In this document: positions 1 through 5,886 of the stretch, piece after piece
Layout of the letters: the number at the start of each line of letters is the position of its first letter
Numbering within the stretch: position 1 is the first letter of the stretch
Origin: Thermococci archaeon
Lineage (GTDB): Archaea > Methanobacteriota_B > Thermococci > Thermococcales > Thermococcaceae
NCBI GenBank assembly: GCA_003663525.1
Contig: QMUF01000033.1
Coordinates: 1 to 13,291 of the forward strand
DNA: 13,291 nt
Reading direction: 5' to 3'
Notes under the pieces: generated by a model
Database searches by the model: none
The model's input: the letters and a program-made list of their open reading frames with translations, nothing else
Told to the model about the DNA's origin: nothing
Position numbers and translations under genes: made by a program

Positions 1-267
1 GATTTTTAGATTTGTATCCTTAACCAGCTCCATTTCCAAACCATAAGGTGAAAATGCTAAAGCTCCCAATAGTGCATAGAAACTTATCAAATCCTTCCAC
101 TCATCTAACTGTAAAATCGATTGAGGAACATCTCCCTCTTTCATCCATTTAACTCTCTCTAATGCCATCTTAGTATCAAGATAATTTGGAATAACCTCTA
201 AAAAATCATTGATGCTATCAAATTCATTTAAGAGTTCTTGTGCCCGCTTTCCAAAGGGATCTAACAT
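1..267 (-). CDS. priL: DNA primase large subunit PriL, N-terminal part (cut by the window edge)
   Basis: The first 89 codons of a gene that runs off the left edge. The translation begins MLDPFGKRAQELL and continues with FYALLGALAFSPYGLEMELV, which closely resembles the start of Pyrococcus PriL (p46) as I remember it. PriL is the non-catalytic, iron-sulfur-containing partner of PriS in the archaeal primase that makes primers for replication; the FeS cysteines lie in the C-terminal half, outside this window. The ATG at 265-267 has a GGTGGG ribosome binding site directly upstream (271-277). The reading frame is open to position 1. It is divergent from the RecA/KaiC-like pair. The identification rests on remembered family sequence and was not searched. 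Confidence 0.88.
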   Translation of the reverse strand, partial: MLDPFGKRAQELLNEFDSINDFLEVIPNYLDTKMALERVKWMKEGDVPQSILQLDEWKDLISFYALLGALAFSPYGLEMELVKDTNLKI

Positions 268-320
268 GCACCCACCTTCTATTAAAGCTCATATTAAAAT
301 AATTCTCTTTTGTTAATTAA

Positions 321-330
321 TAATATAAAA
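321..330 (-). promoter_or_regulatory. Probable TATA box of priL
   Basis: The minus strand reads TTTTATATTA here, preceded by a T-rich stretch. It lies about 55-60 bases upstream of the priL ATG, so transcription would start near 295-300 and leave a short leader holding the GGTGGG site. The AT-rich divergent region offers other possible boxes. Confidence 0.4.
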
Positions 331-395
331 AAAGATCAAAGTATTGGAAAAAATATAATATACCTCAGTACCACATGTATAAGCTTCCAAAAACC

Positions 396-403
396 TTATA
401 TTA
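396..403 (+). promoter_or_regulatory. Probable TATA box of the RecA/KaiC-like gene pair
   Basis: The motif TTATATTA is preceded by purine-rich AAAACC, resembling a BRE. A start about 25 bases downstream would give a leader of roughly 35 bases before the ATG at 462. A second candidate (TTAAATAA, 410-417) is nearly as good. Confidence 0.4.
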
Positions 404-461
404 TCCTATTAAATAAGTTTAACAGTTGAGGGTAAATTGAATTAATTACAAGGTGGAGAGT

Positions 462-1211
462 ATGAGTAAGCCGTTTTCAGGTAAAAGAATTAAAAGTGGA
501 ATACCTGGGTTCGATGATTTGATAGGAGGAGGATTCCCCGACCAATCTACTGTCCTCATAACTGGTAGTACAGGTACCGGAAAAACCACCTTCGTGGCCC
601 AGTACATATACAAAGGAGCAGAGGAATATGGGGAACCTGGAGTTTTAGTTTCATTAGAAGAAAGAGCCAAAGATATTAGAAGAGAAATGGAACAATTTGG
701 ATGGGAGCTTGAGAAATATGAAAAACAAGGGCTTATAGCAATAGTGGATGGTGTTAGTTCTATCTCTGGAATTCCTTCTGAAGAAAAGTTTGTATTAGAA
801 GACACCCTTAATGTTGACAGCTTTTTGAGATATGTATATCGTGTTGTAAAATCAATAAATGCCAAACGATTGGCAATTGATTCCATTCCATCAATAGCTT
901 TCAGGCTTCAAAATGAAGGAGAGATTAGGAAAGTTCTATTAAAACTCAACACAATTCTTCTTGAAATGGGGGTTACAAGTCTTCTAACTACAGAAGCTCC
1001 TGATCCCAAAGGAGGAAAAATCAGCAAATATGGGATCGAAGAGTACATTTCCAGAGGCGTAGTACTCCTTGATCTACAGGAAAAAAATATAGAACTAAAG
1101 AGATACCTCCTAGTCAGAAAAATGCGCGGAACTAAACATTCAATGCGGAAGTATCCCTTTGAAATTACAAGCAGAGGAGTCGTGGTTTACCCAAGCGGAG
1201 AGATCTATTAA
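462..1211 (+). CDS. RecA/KaiC-like ATPase, UPF0273/RAD55 type, with a complete ATP site
   Basis: A 249-residue single-domain RecA-fold ATPase of the archaeal KaiC-like family (UPF0273 group, which includes Pyrococcus PH0284). Visible parts are Walker A GSTGTGKTT (35-43), the paired glutamates E66-E67 where KaiC has its catalytic carboxylates, Walker B RLAID with D140, and a C-terminal basic block LVRKMRGTKH (217-226), which in KaiC-type proteins reaches the neighbouring subunit's nucleotide. No DNA-binding or membrane domain is seen. The cellular role of this family is unknown; links to DNA repair or signalling are only suggestions. The GTG at 453 is rejected as start because it lies inside the AGGTGG ribosome binding site (451-456); the ATG at 462 has ideal spacing. 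The stop codon overlaps the next gene's ribosome binding site, so the two are almost certainly co-transcribed. Confidence 0.85.
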   Translation: MSKPFSGKRIKSGIPGFDDLIGGGFPDQSTVLITGSTGTGKTTFVAQYIYKGAEEYGEPGVLVSLEERAKDIRREMEQFGWELEKYEKQGLIAIVDGVSSISGIPSEEKFVLEDTLNVDSFLRYVYRVVKSINAKRLAIDSIPSIAFRLQNEGEIRKVLLKLNTILLEMGVTSLLTTEAPDPKGGKISKYGIEEYISRGVVLLDLQEKNIELKRYLLVRKMRGTKHSMRKYPFEITSRGVVVYPSGEIY

Positions 1212-1225
1212 GGAGGGAGTTTTAA

Positions 1226-2008
1226 TTGAATTTATACCCAAGTACTTCACCTAATTCAGAACTAGAAGAGAAAGTTGAGCGAATTCCCACAAACCTTATT
1301 GATCATCTTTTGATGGGAGGAATTCCTAGAGGGAGTGTTGTTCTTCTTATAGGAGACCCCAAATCAGGTAAAACAACGTTTATAAGCCAGTTTACATATA
1401 ATCAGCTGGTCTCTGGTGCTAATGTAATTAGTTTATTGGTTGATATCCCCCGATATGAATTTGTAAGTAATGCTTTAGATTTTGGATGGAATTTCATTAC
1501 ACATCTAAATGAGAGATTGCACATTTTGGATGCATATACCCAGAGGATTAGAGGTGGTCCCAAATTCTCTTTTACTGAGGAAGCCATCCCAGATATTCGA
1601 GATACTACTCACATAATAGATATTATAAAAGACACTACAACAAAAATTCTCTTAAATAATCCACATGTAGAAACCCCCCTTATAGTAGGTGTAATTTCTT
1701 CTCTAACTCCTATGTTCTTTGAAACTGAAAAAAAAGAAATATACAAGTTTTTGGAAGATTTAAAAGCGTTTTCGCATAAGAACAAGCAGGTTTGGATAAT
1801 AGAAATGAACTCTGGTGTTGAAGATCCCCAGGTAGAGACTATAATCAAAGCAATAGTAGATGGGATAATAGAAATGAAACTCTTTGAGGAAAACCACAAC
1901 CTTCAAAGATATTTAAGAGTTTATGGTATGAGAAGGACTAGACATGCACTCTCATGGATTCCATATGACATAACTGACAGAGGAATTCTTCTAAAAAGCG
2001 AGAGATGA
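1226..2008 (+). CDS. Degenerate RecA/KaiC-like paralogue, probable pseudo-ATPase
   Basis: A 260-residue protein that aligns end to end with the preceding ATPase. Walker A is intact (GDPKSGKTT, 43-51). The Walker B aspartate is replaced by glycine (LIVG, G155). The paired catalytic glutamates become D73-I74. The C-terminal block RVYGMRRTRH (231-240) and the following DITDRGILL still match the KaiC-type trans-acting segment. I infer that it may bind nucleotide but hydrolyse it poorly, perhaps as a regulatory partner of its neighbour. The start is TTG at 1226, chosen because AAGGAGGG (1210-1217) sits 8 bases upstream and no ATG is available; this site overlaps the stop of the upstream gene. Only 14 bases separate the genes, so they form an operon. 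Function is unknown. Confidence 0.78.
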   Translation: MNLYPSTSPNSELEEKVERIPTNLIDHLLMGGIPRGSVVLLIGDPKSGKTTFISQFTYNQLVSGANVISLLVDIPRYEFVSNALDFGWNFITHLNERLHILDAYTQRIRGGPKFSFTEEAIPDIRDTTHIIDIIKDTTTKILLNNPHVETPLIVGVISSLTPMFFETEKKEIYKFLEDLKAFSHKNKQVWIIEMNSGVEDPQVETIIKAIVDGIIEMKLFEENHNLQRYLRVYGMRRTRHALSWIPYDITDRGILLKSER

Positions 2009-2025
2009 AAGTTATATAATTACAG

Positions 2026-2093
2026 GTGTGAACTGCTCCTCGCTTACGCAAGGAGCTTCGTGGGGAGTTTGCTCCCCACAGGCCGGTTCACAC
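2026..2093 (-). ncRNA. Solitary omega-RNA-like three-way junction (IS200/IS605 right-end type)
   Basis: This GC-rich island in AT-rich DNA folds into a perfect three-way junction. The closing stem pairs GTGTGAAC (2026-2033) with GTTCACAC (2086-2093). Inside are an 8-bp hairpin (2060-2079) and a hairpin at 2035-2056. In minus sense the second hairpin has 9 pairs including one T-G wobble and a GTAA tetraloop; in plus sense the wobble is a C-A mismatch, so the minus strand is the likely RNA. Minus-sense order is GTGAAC, hairpin, GAAG hairpin, GTTCAC. That order matches the 3' end of the tnpB gene in this window and the right ends of IS605-type elements. No tnpB adjoins it. It could be a relic, a mini-element or a trans-acting guide RNA; an unrelated structured RNA is possible. 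Confidence 0.55.
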
Positions 2094-2098
2094 GGCCA

Positions 2099-2142
2099 CT
2101 CCCCCTTATCCTCCCGGAAGGGGTCTTGCAAGCAACTGGGAG
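2099..2142. repeat. Inverted-repeat stem flanking the solitary omega-RNA-like element
   Basis: CTCCC (2099-2103) can pair with GGGAG (2138-2142). An inner stem pairs CCCCTT (2102-2107) with AAGGGG (2118-2123), competing for two bases. A small palindrome CTTGCAAG is at 2125-2132. In minus sense this lies just 5' of the three-way junction and may be a further scaffold stem of the same RNA. Confidence 0.4.
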
Positions 2143-2170
2143 ATAAAATTAGATCAAAAGTTCAAAATCT

Positions 2171-2476
2171 CTATTTCTTTTCTTTTAATATCTTCTGAAA
2201 TCCAACATAGTCTGTAACAATTTTAACTCCTTCAAGGGTCTCAAAATATGCTTTCTTTATCTTAATTAGTCGTGCATCAGTATATTTCATTTGAGGCGGG
2301 TCATATGAACCGGGTTCAACTATCTCATCTTCTAGGATGTATGTTTTAATCTCTGGTTGGCCCACATATTTCCAAACTTCATAAAAAACCTTTGGTTCAA
2401 GGTGGATTTCTCCTTCAACCTCTGTATAACCTCCTCCAATAGCCTCTAGAAACTCCTTTATTACTTCAAAGTTCAT
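2171..2476 (-). CDS. Small conserved hypothetical protein
   Basis: A soluble, mildly acidic protein of 101 residues beginning MNFEVIKEFLEAIGGGY. It has no signal peptide, membrane segment, metal-binding cysteine cluster or motif I can assign. The composition (alternating charged and hydrophobic residues, several Tyr) looks like a real folded protein, and I believe similar proteins occur in other Thermococcales, but I do not know a function. The GTG at 2485 is rejected as start because it overlaps the GGTGAG ribosome binding site (2482-2487); ATG at 2476 is correctly spaced. It is divergent from the PUA methyltransferase gene, with one short shared promoter region, which hints at coordinated expression but proves no link in function. 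Confidence 0.7.
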   Translation of the reverse strand: MNFEVIKEFLEAIGGGYTEVEGEIHLEPKVFYEVWKYVGQPEIKTYILEDEIVEPGSYDPPQMKYTDARLIKIKKAYFETLEGVKIVTDYVGFQKILKEKK

Positions 2477-2509
2477 AGAACTCACCAGTATAATATTAGG
2501 AGCCCAAGA

Positions 2510-2517
2510 GTTAAATA
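2510..2517. promoter_or_regulatory. Shared divergent TATA element GTTAAATA/TATTTAAC
   Basis: This near-symmetric AT box lies the same distance (34-41 bases) from the ATG at 2551 on the plus strand and the ATG at 2476 on the minus strand. It is the best TATA candidate in both directions, giving leaders of roughly 10-15 bases that still contain each gene's GGTGAG site. Confidence 0.45.
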
Positions 2518-2550
2518 CCTATCGTTTCTACTTCTGGAAGGTGAGTGGTA

Positions 2551-3741
2551 ATGAGTAAGATATATGTCGATGCTCAAGCTTATAAAGCAATCGATAAAGG
2601 CGCAATGATAGTCTTTAAAAAAGGTGTGATAAGAACTGAAGGCGAGATTAAACCAGGAGATGTTGTAGAAGTTTACTCAAGGAGCGGAAAATTTCTAGGC
2701 AAAGGTTTTGCTAACCCAAATTCAAACATAATGATTCGCTTGATCACAAAGAAAAAAGATGTGGAGATCAACAGAGAACTATTTAAAAAACGTATAAAAA
2801 AAGCGAATGAATACCGAAAAAAGATTTTAGGATATGATAAAGCCTATAGAATGATATATGGAGAAGCAGACTACCTTCCAGGGCTAATTGTGGATAGATT
2901 TAATGAGATAGCATCCATTCAAATTTCAAGCACTGGGATGGAAAAGTTCAAAATGGACGTTGCTGAAGCTATCCTCGAAATAGAACCTGAAATTGAGACT
3001 GTTTTTGAAAAAAACACTGGAAGATCGCGAAGAAGAGAGGGGCTTCCTGAGATTGAAAGAGTCCTCTTAGGGAAAGAAAAATATCGTACCATTATTGAAG
3101 AAGGTCAAGCCAAGTTTATTGTTGATATGCGAGGCCAAAAAACAGGGTTTTTCTTAGACCAAAGAGAAAATAGAATCGCTTTGGAAAAATACATAAAGGG
3201 TGGAGAAAAAGTCCTCGATGTATTTACTTATACAGGGGGTTTTGCCATTCATGCTGCTGTTGCAGGTGCCGAGAAGGTTATTGCAGTAGACAAATCCCCT
3301 GCTGCAATAGAACAAGCAAAAGAAAACGCAAGGCTAAATGGTGTGGATAGTAAGATGGACTTTTTAGTGGGCTCTGCATTTGGCATTATGGAGAAAATGC
3401 AAAAGAAAGAAGAAAAGTTTGATATAGTTATACTGGATCCTCCCGCATTTGTACAACATGAAAAGGACTTAAAAAGAGGCCTTAGGGCATACTTCAATGT
3501 AAATTATCAAGGCTTAAAACTGGTTAAGGACGGTGGTATCTTAGTAACCGCTTCATGTTCTCAACATGTTGATATGCAGATGTTCAAAGACATGATAATA
3601 GCTGCTGCCGCAAAGGCAGGCAAATTCCTTAAGATGATAGAGCCATATAGAACCCAAACACCAGATCATCCAATATTAATGGCCTCGAAAGATACTGAAT
3701 ACCTGAAGTGCTTGTTCCTTTACGTGGAAGAGATGAAGTAA
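2551..3741 (+). CDS. Class I SAM-dependent RNA (cytosine-C5) methyltransferase, PH1915/RlmI-like
   Basis: A 396-residue protein closely resembling Pyrococcus horikoshii PH1915, whose structure shows an N-terminal PUA domain (here about 1-70), a middle EEHEE-type domain (about 75-180) and a C-terminal Rossmann methyltransferase. Visible motifs are the SAM-binding VLDVFTYTGG (221-230), acidic VIAVDKSP (243-250), motif IV LDPPAF (295-300) and motif VI SCSQH (335-339) with the likely catalytic Cys336. The bacterial relative RlmI methylates 23S rRNA at a cytosine C5; the target here is inferred to be rRNA but not known. ATG at 2551 is chosen over GTG at 2545 because the latter overlaps the GGAAGGTGAG ribosome binding site. 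A T-rich terminator-like stretch follows the stop. Confidence 0.9.
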   Translation: MSKIYVDAQAYKAIDKGAMIVFKKGVIRTEGEIKPGDVVEVYSRSGKFLGKGFANPNSNIMIRLITKKKDVEINRELFKKRIKKANEYRKKILGYDKAYRMIYGEADYLPGLIVDRFNEIASIQISSTGMEKFKMDVAEAILEIEPEIETVFEKNTGRSRRREGLPEIERVLLGKEKYRTIIEEGQAKFIVDMRGQKTGFFLDQRENRIALEKYIKGGEKVLDVFTYTGGFAIHAAVAGAEKVIAVDKSPAAIEQAKENARLNGVDSKMDFLVGSAFGIMEKMQKKEEKFDIVILDPPAFVQHEKDLKRGLRAYFNVNYQGLKLVKDGGILVTASCSQHVDMQMFKDMIIAAAAKAGKFLKMIEPYRTQTPDHPILMASKDTEYLKCLFLYVEEMK

Positions 3742-3742
3742 G

Positions 3743-3753
3743 CTTTTATTTTT
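3743..3753 (+). terminator. T-rich termination tract after the PUA methyltransferase gene
   Basis: The bases just after the stop codon are CTTTTATTTTT, matching the oligo-T intrinsic terminators of Thermococcales, which need no hairpin. Confidence 0.5.
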
Positions 3754-3757
3754 GACA

Positions 3758-3812
3758 TCAGACCGTGGGCGTATCTTCATCGCAATGCTCAGTGGAGGTG
3801 CTTTCTCCTCAT
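3758..3812 (-). ncRNA. Candidate archaeal C/D box guide sRNA
   Basis: On the minus strand the gap between two convergent genes shows the order of a double-guide C/D sRNA. Box C is ATGAGGA (3806-3812; one mismatch to RTGATGA), followed by a 13-base guide, box D' CTGA (3789-3792), a 5-base spacer, box C' GCGATGA (3777-3783; one mismatch), a 15-base guide, and box D CTGA (3758-3761). Guide lengths, spacer and total size (55 nt) are those of Pyrococcus and Thermococcus sRNAs, which direct 2'-O-methylation through fibrillarin, Nop5 and L7Ae. By the N+5 rule the D guide would mark the U in target ACCGT and the D' guide the second G in TGGAG. I did not recognise the rRNA or tRNA target. The imperfect C boxes leave room for chance. 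Confidence 0.5.
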
Positions 3813-3847
3813 TTGCCATATGGATTTTAAACCCCTCTAATATAAGT

Positions 3848-4594
3848 CTATCGTTTAAAGAATATCAGCGAGTGCCGACATCTGGTTCCTACCTTAAATT
3901 TGATATCACAATATGTATAACCCAGCTCAACACCCCTTTTAATTACCACTTCGAGCAAACTTGATTTGTCTGGTAAAAACAGCGCCACTTTCCCATTTTT
4001 CTTCAAGTATTGCCATCCTTCTTCAAGAATTCTTATGGAAAAAGCCTCTCCATATCTACCCCCACCGACGCCCTCACGCTCGGTTAAACCCCCTTTTGTA
4101 AGTTTCTCATAGTAGGGAGGAGCAGAAAATATCACATCAAACTTCTCTTCCATAAGTATTAAACCTTCAATAACCTCCCCCATACTTTTTATGAGCTTAA
4201 CACCCACGTTGTTTCTTTCAATATTGGCCCTTGCATATTCAAAGAATTCATCATCAATTTCAGTCGCAATTACGTCGCATTTGAATAGCTTTGCAGCCAT
4301 AATTGCCATCATTGCCGTGTGACCGGTTCCTATTTCCAGAACCTTTTCTTCTCCCCTCAGAAAAGTTTTTAAGAAGATAAAACGAGAAATTGGCGTTGTG
4401 ATAAGTCCCTTGGGATGATATTCCACTTCAATATCAAAAACGACCCTTGCAATTGCTTTGTTATACAGGATCCTTGCCCTTCTGTTTGATAAATCTAATC
4501 TGCCTCTTTCATCAAGGTATTTTTCAAGCTCGGGGAAAATTTTAATCGCTTCTCTAACCGGTAGTCCAAGTTTTCCATCTCTCCATGATGGCAT
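3848..4594 (-). CDS. Class I SAM-dependent methyltransferase, RlmF/METTL16-like
   Basis: A 248-residue methyltransferase with an N-terminal helical segment (MPSWRDGKLGLPVREA), SAM-binding motif I VLEIGTGHTA (85-94), acidic motif TEIDDEFF (111-118) and a motif IV written FSAPPYY (156-162), where amino methyltransferases of the RlmF/METTL16 and TrmN6 types carry NPPF or NPPY. The usual Asn is replaced by Ser-Ala, so the methylated group is less certain. An RNA adenine or a protein side chain is possible; archives usually call such proteins RlmF-related. The ATG at 4592-4594 has no ribosome binding site. A TATA-like TTTTAAG lies about 20-25 bases upstream, so the mRNA is probably leaderless. A disrupted tnpB lies immediately upstream on the same strand. 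Confidence 0.75.
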   Translation of the reverse strand: MPSWRDGKLGLPVREAIKIFPELEKYLDERGRLDLSNRRARILYNKAIARVVFDIEVEYHPKGLITTPISRFIFLKTFLRGEEKVLEIGTGHTAMMAIMAAKLFKCDVIATEIDDEFFEYARANIERNNVGVKLIKSMGEVIEGLILMEEKFDVIFSAPPYYEKLTKGGLTEREGVGGGRYGEAFSIRILEEGWQYLKKNGKVALFLPDKSSLLEVVIKRGVELGYTYCDIKFKVGTRCRHSLIFFKR

Positions 4595-4612
4595 GAAAAG
4601 GGTTAGAAAGAA

Positions 4613-4620
4613 AACTTAAA
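4613..4620 (-). promoter_or_regulatory. TATA box of the RlmF-like gene, overlapping the tnpB stop codon
   Basis: The minus strand reads CTTTTAAG about 19-26 bases before the ATG of the methyltransferase, suiting a leaderless transcript. The tnpB stop codon TAA (4616-4618) is part of this box. Confidence 0.45.
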
Positions 4621-5793
4621 AGCTTAGCCTCTCGGATCCATTGGCCTCTTCGTCAACTACCCCCCTGATGGAAGGGGCTTGTAGGGGATTCCAATGCGGA
4701 ACCCCTCCATTAGGCACGTTGACGGGTGCCCAACCTCCCCGAGCCCGCACGGAGGGGTTAGCGGAGGCGACATAATCCGCATTATGCTGGTAGCCACAAC
4801 TAACGCACCTAAACAACGCCTGACTTCTTCGATTCCTTTTGTCAATAGTTCCACAGCGTGGACACCTCTGAGAAGTGTAATTTGGCTCAACGTAAACTAC
4901 TGGAATACCCCTCTCCAAGCATTTGTATTCGATCATCTGTTGCAATCTTCTGAAAGCCCAGCTGTGGAACGTGGCTCTTTGCTCTTTCCTCTGTTTGCAC
5001 CTCTGTCTTATTCCCTCCACCCTCTCCATCACGACGAAGTCTCTGCCAGCGACCAGAGAATTAACGAAAGCTCTGCTAACTTGGTGCAAAACTGTATTTA
5101 CCCATCTTCGCTCCCTTCCAGCCAGCCGTTTAAGCTTCCTCTTTGCGGAGGAAGTGCCCTTAGACTGGAGGGAGCTTCTAAGCTTCCTAAAATGTCGCCT
5201 CCTATGCTCGATTGGCTTACCATTAACACTAAAACCATTGGAAGCTACCAAGAGCTTGTTAATCCCAATATCAACTCCTACAGGGTTACTCCCAGAAGGT
5301 TCTGGAATTTTCATCAGAACAGTAATGTGCAGATAGAATTCCCTACAATCTCTTCTATAAACAAGCTTTGCATCCCTTACAGGATTCTTCAAAAGTTCTT
5401 GCTGGTAATCTCCAATAGTGAGCTTAACCTTAACTCTTCCGTAAATTGTGGATATGGAAACTTTATACTCTCCATTCCTAAGAAGTGTAAAAGTCGTTTA
5501 TCCAAATCCATGGAAAGTTGTCTAAACTTATGTTGTTTCTTCCTATTAGTCTTGTAAGACTTGGCAACTCTATCACGAGCCCTAATAGCGAGATTTGCAG
5601 GAAGCTTAAAACGTTCTCTCGTTTTATAGTAAACAAGGTGGTGCAAGGCAACAGGATTAAAGCATCTCCTCTCCCAAGCTACCTCGCTGATGTAATTACA
5701 CGCATCTCTAAAGGCTTTAACAGTATCCATAAGCTTCTTGAATTCATCTTCAGTTACATCGAGTTTGCAGATCACAGTTTTGATAACTTCCAT
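4616..5793 (-). pseudogene. tnpB: IS200/IS605-family TnpB, disrupted by one frameshift
   Basis: TnpB is the RNA-guided DNA endonuclease of IS605-type elements. Here it is split into an N-terminal reading frame (5793 down to a TGA at 5389-5391) and a C-terminal one. Moving frame by one base near 5479-5487 restores LRNGEYKVSISTIYGRVKVK and then DYQQELLKNPVRDAKLVY, normal for TnpB, giving a total of about 390 residues, the usual size. The C-terminal frame keeps RuvC-I (GVDIGINK), RuvC-II (VVMERVEGI), a zinc ribbon (CPRC and CVSC) and RuvC-III (HNADYVASAN). One lost base in a CTTCTTAGG context is the simplest explanation; a sequencing error or recent decay cannot be told apart. Neither half should be active alone. 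The ATG at 5793 has no ribosome binding site but a TATA box suits a leaderless start. No tnpA is present. Confidence 0.85.
4651..4724 (-). ncRNA. Omega RNA 3' region and right end of the tnpB element
   Basis: The 3' end of tnpB overlaps a GC-rich fold. A closing stem pairs CGTCAAC (4651-4657) with GTTGACG (4718-4724). Inside are a hairpin at 4684-4705 (minus-sense GGGGTTCC with GGAATCCCC, one bulge) and a hairpin at 4662-4677 (CCCCT with AGGGG) preceded by AAG. This is the expected place and shape of the omega RNA scaffold end and the TnpA-recognised right end. The guide would be the minus-strand bases just below 4651. If so, the last 12 or so TnpB residues (DEEANGSERLSF) are encoded by flanking chromosomal DNA. 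A further stem (AACCCCTCC/GGAGGGGTT) with 4701-4709 competes with the first hairpin. Confidence 0.6.
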
Positions 5794-5886
5794 CAAAGGT
5801 CATACATGTTATCGAGTTAAAAACTTAACGGAGGTGAGAAGCCCGCTTTCCTCCCCACCCTTACGGATGGGGTCTCCAGCGGGCGC
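4652..5886 (-). mobile_element. tnpB-only IS200/IS605-type element (boundaries approximate)
   Basis: The element consists of the disrupted tnpB, a right-end/omega RNA structure under its 3' end, and a hairpin 50-95 bases upstream of its start that may be the left end. It carries no tnpA, so it could only have moved with a transposase supplied elsewhere. It lies between an M20 peptidase gene and an RlmF-like gene in the same orientation. The right boundary is placed at the GTTGAC motif and the left boundary at the upstream hairpin; both are inferences, as this family leaves no target duplication to confirm them. Confidence 0.6.
5816..5824 (-). promoter_or_regulatory. Probable TATA box of tnpB
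   Basis: The minus strand reads GTTTTTAAC, centred 27 bases upstream of the tnpB ATG at 5793. With no ribosome binding site in between, this fits a leaderless mRNA. Confidence 0.4.

Noticed and set aside
453..461. Longer start (GTG) for the first RecA/KaiC-like gene, and similar longer starts at 2485, 2545, 7168 and 9140
   Set aside because: In each case the upstream start codon lies inside the ribosome binding site that serves the next in-frame start.
2026..2093. CRISPR repeat or tRNA-like fold for the GC-rich island
   Set aside because: There is only one copy with no spacers, and no acceptor stem, anticodon arm or T-loop sequence is present.
3676..3819. 47-codon minus-strand reading frame starting MANEEKAPPLS
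   Set aside because: It runs antisense into the 3' end of the PUA methyltransferase gene and has no ribosome binding site. The same bases are better explained by the candidate C/D sRNA.
3752..3964. 70-codon plus-strand reading frame downstream of the PUA methyltransferase gene
   Set aside because: Its second half is antisense to the conserved C terminus of the RlmF-like gene, it has no ribosome binding site, and its composition does not look like a protein family.
5389..5520. Programmed ribosomal frameshift in tnpB
   Set aside because: No slippery heptamer or stimulatory structure is seen at the shift. TnpB genes are normally one uninterrupted frame, so a simple one-base loss is more likely.
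4694..5557. Long plus-strand open frames (287 and 137 codons) across tnpB
   Set aside because: They are antisense shadows of tnpB, whose RuvC and zinc-ribbon motifs show that the minus strand is coding.
5841..5886. Rho-independent hairpin terminator of the M20 gene
   Set aside because: Thermococcales terminate on T-tracts without hairpins, and this hairpin is not followed by a T-run in minus sense. A TTTTTC run directly after the stop codon is a better terminator candidate.
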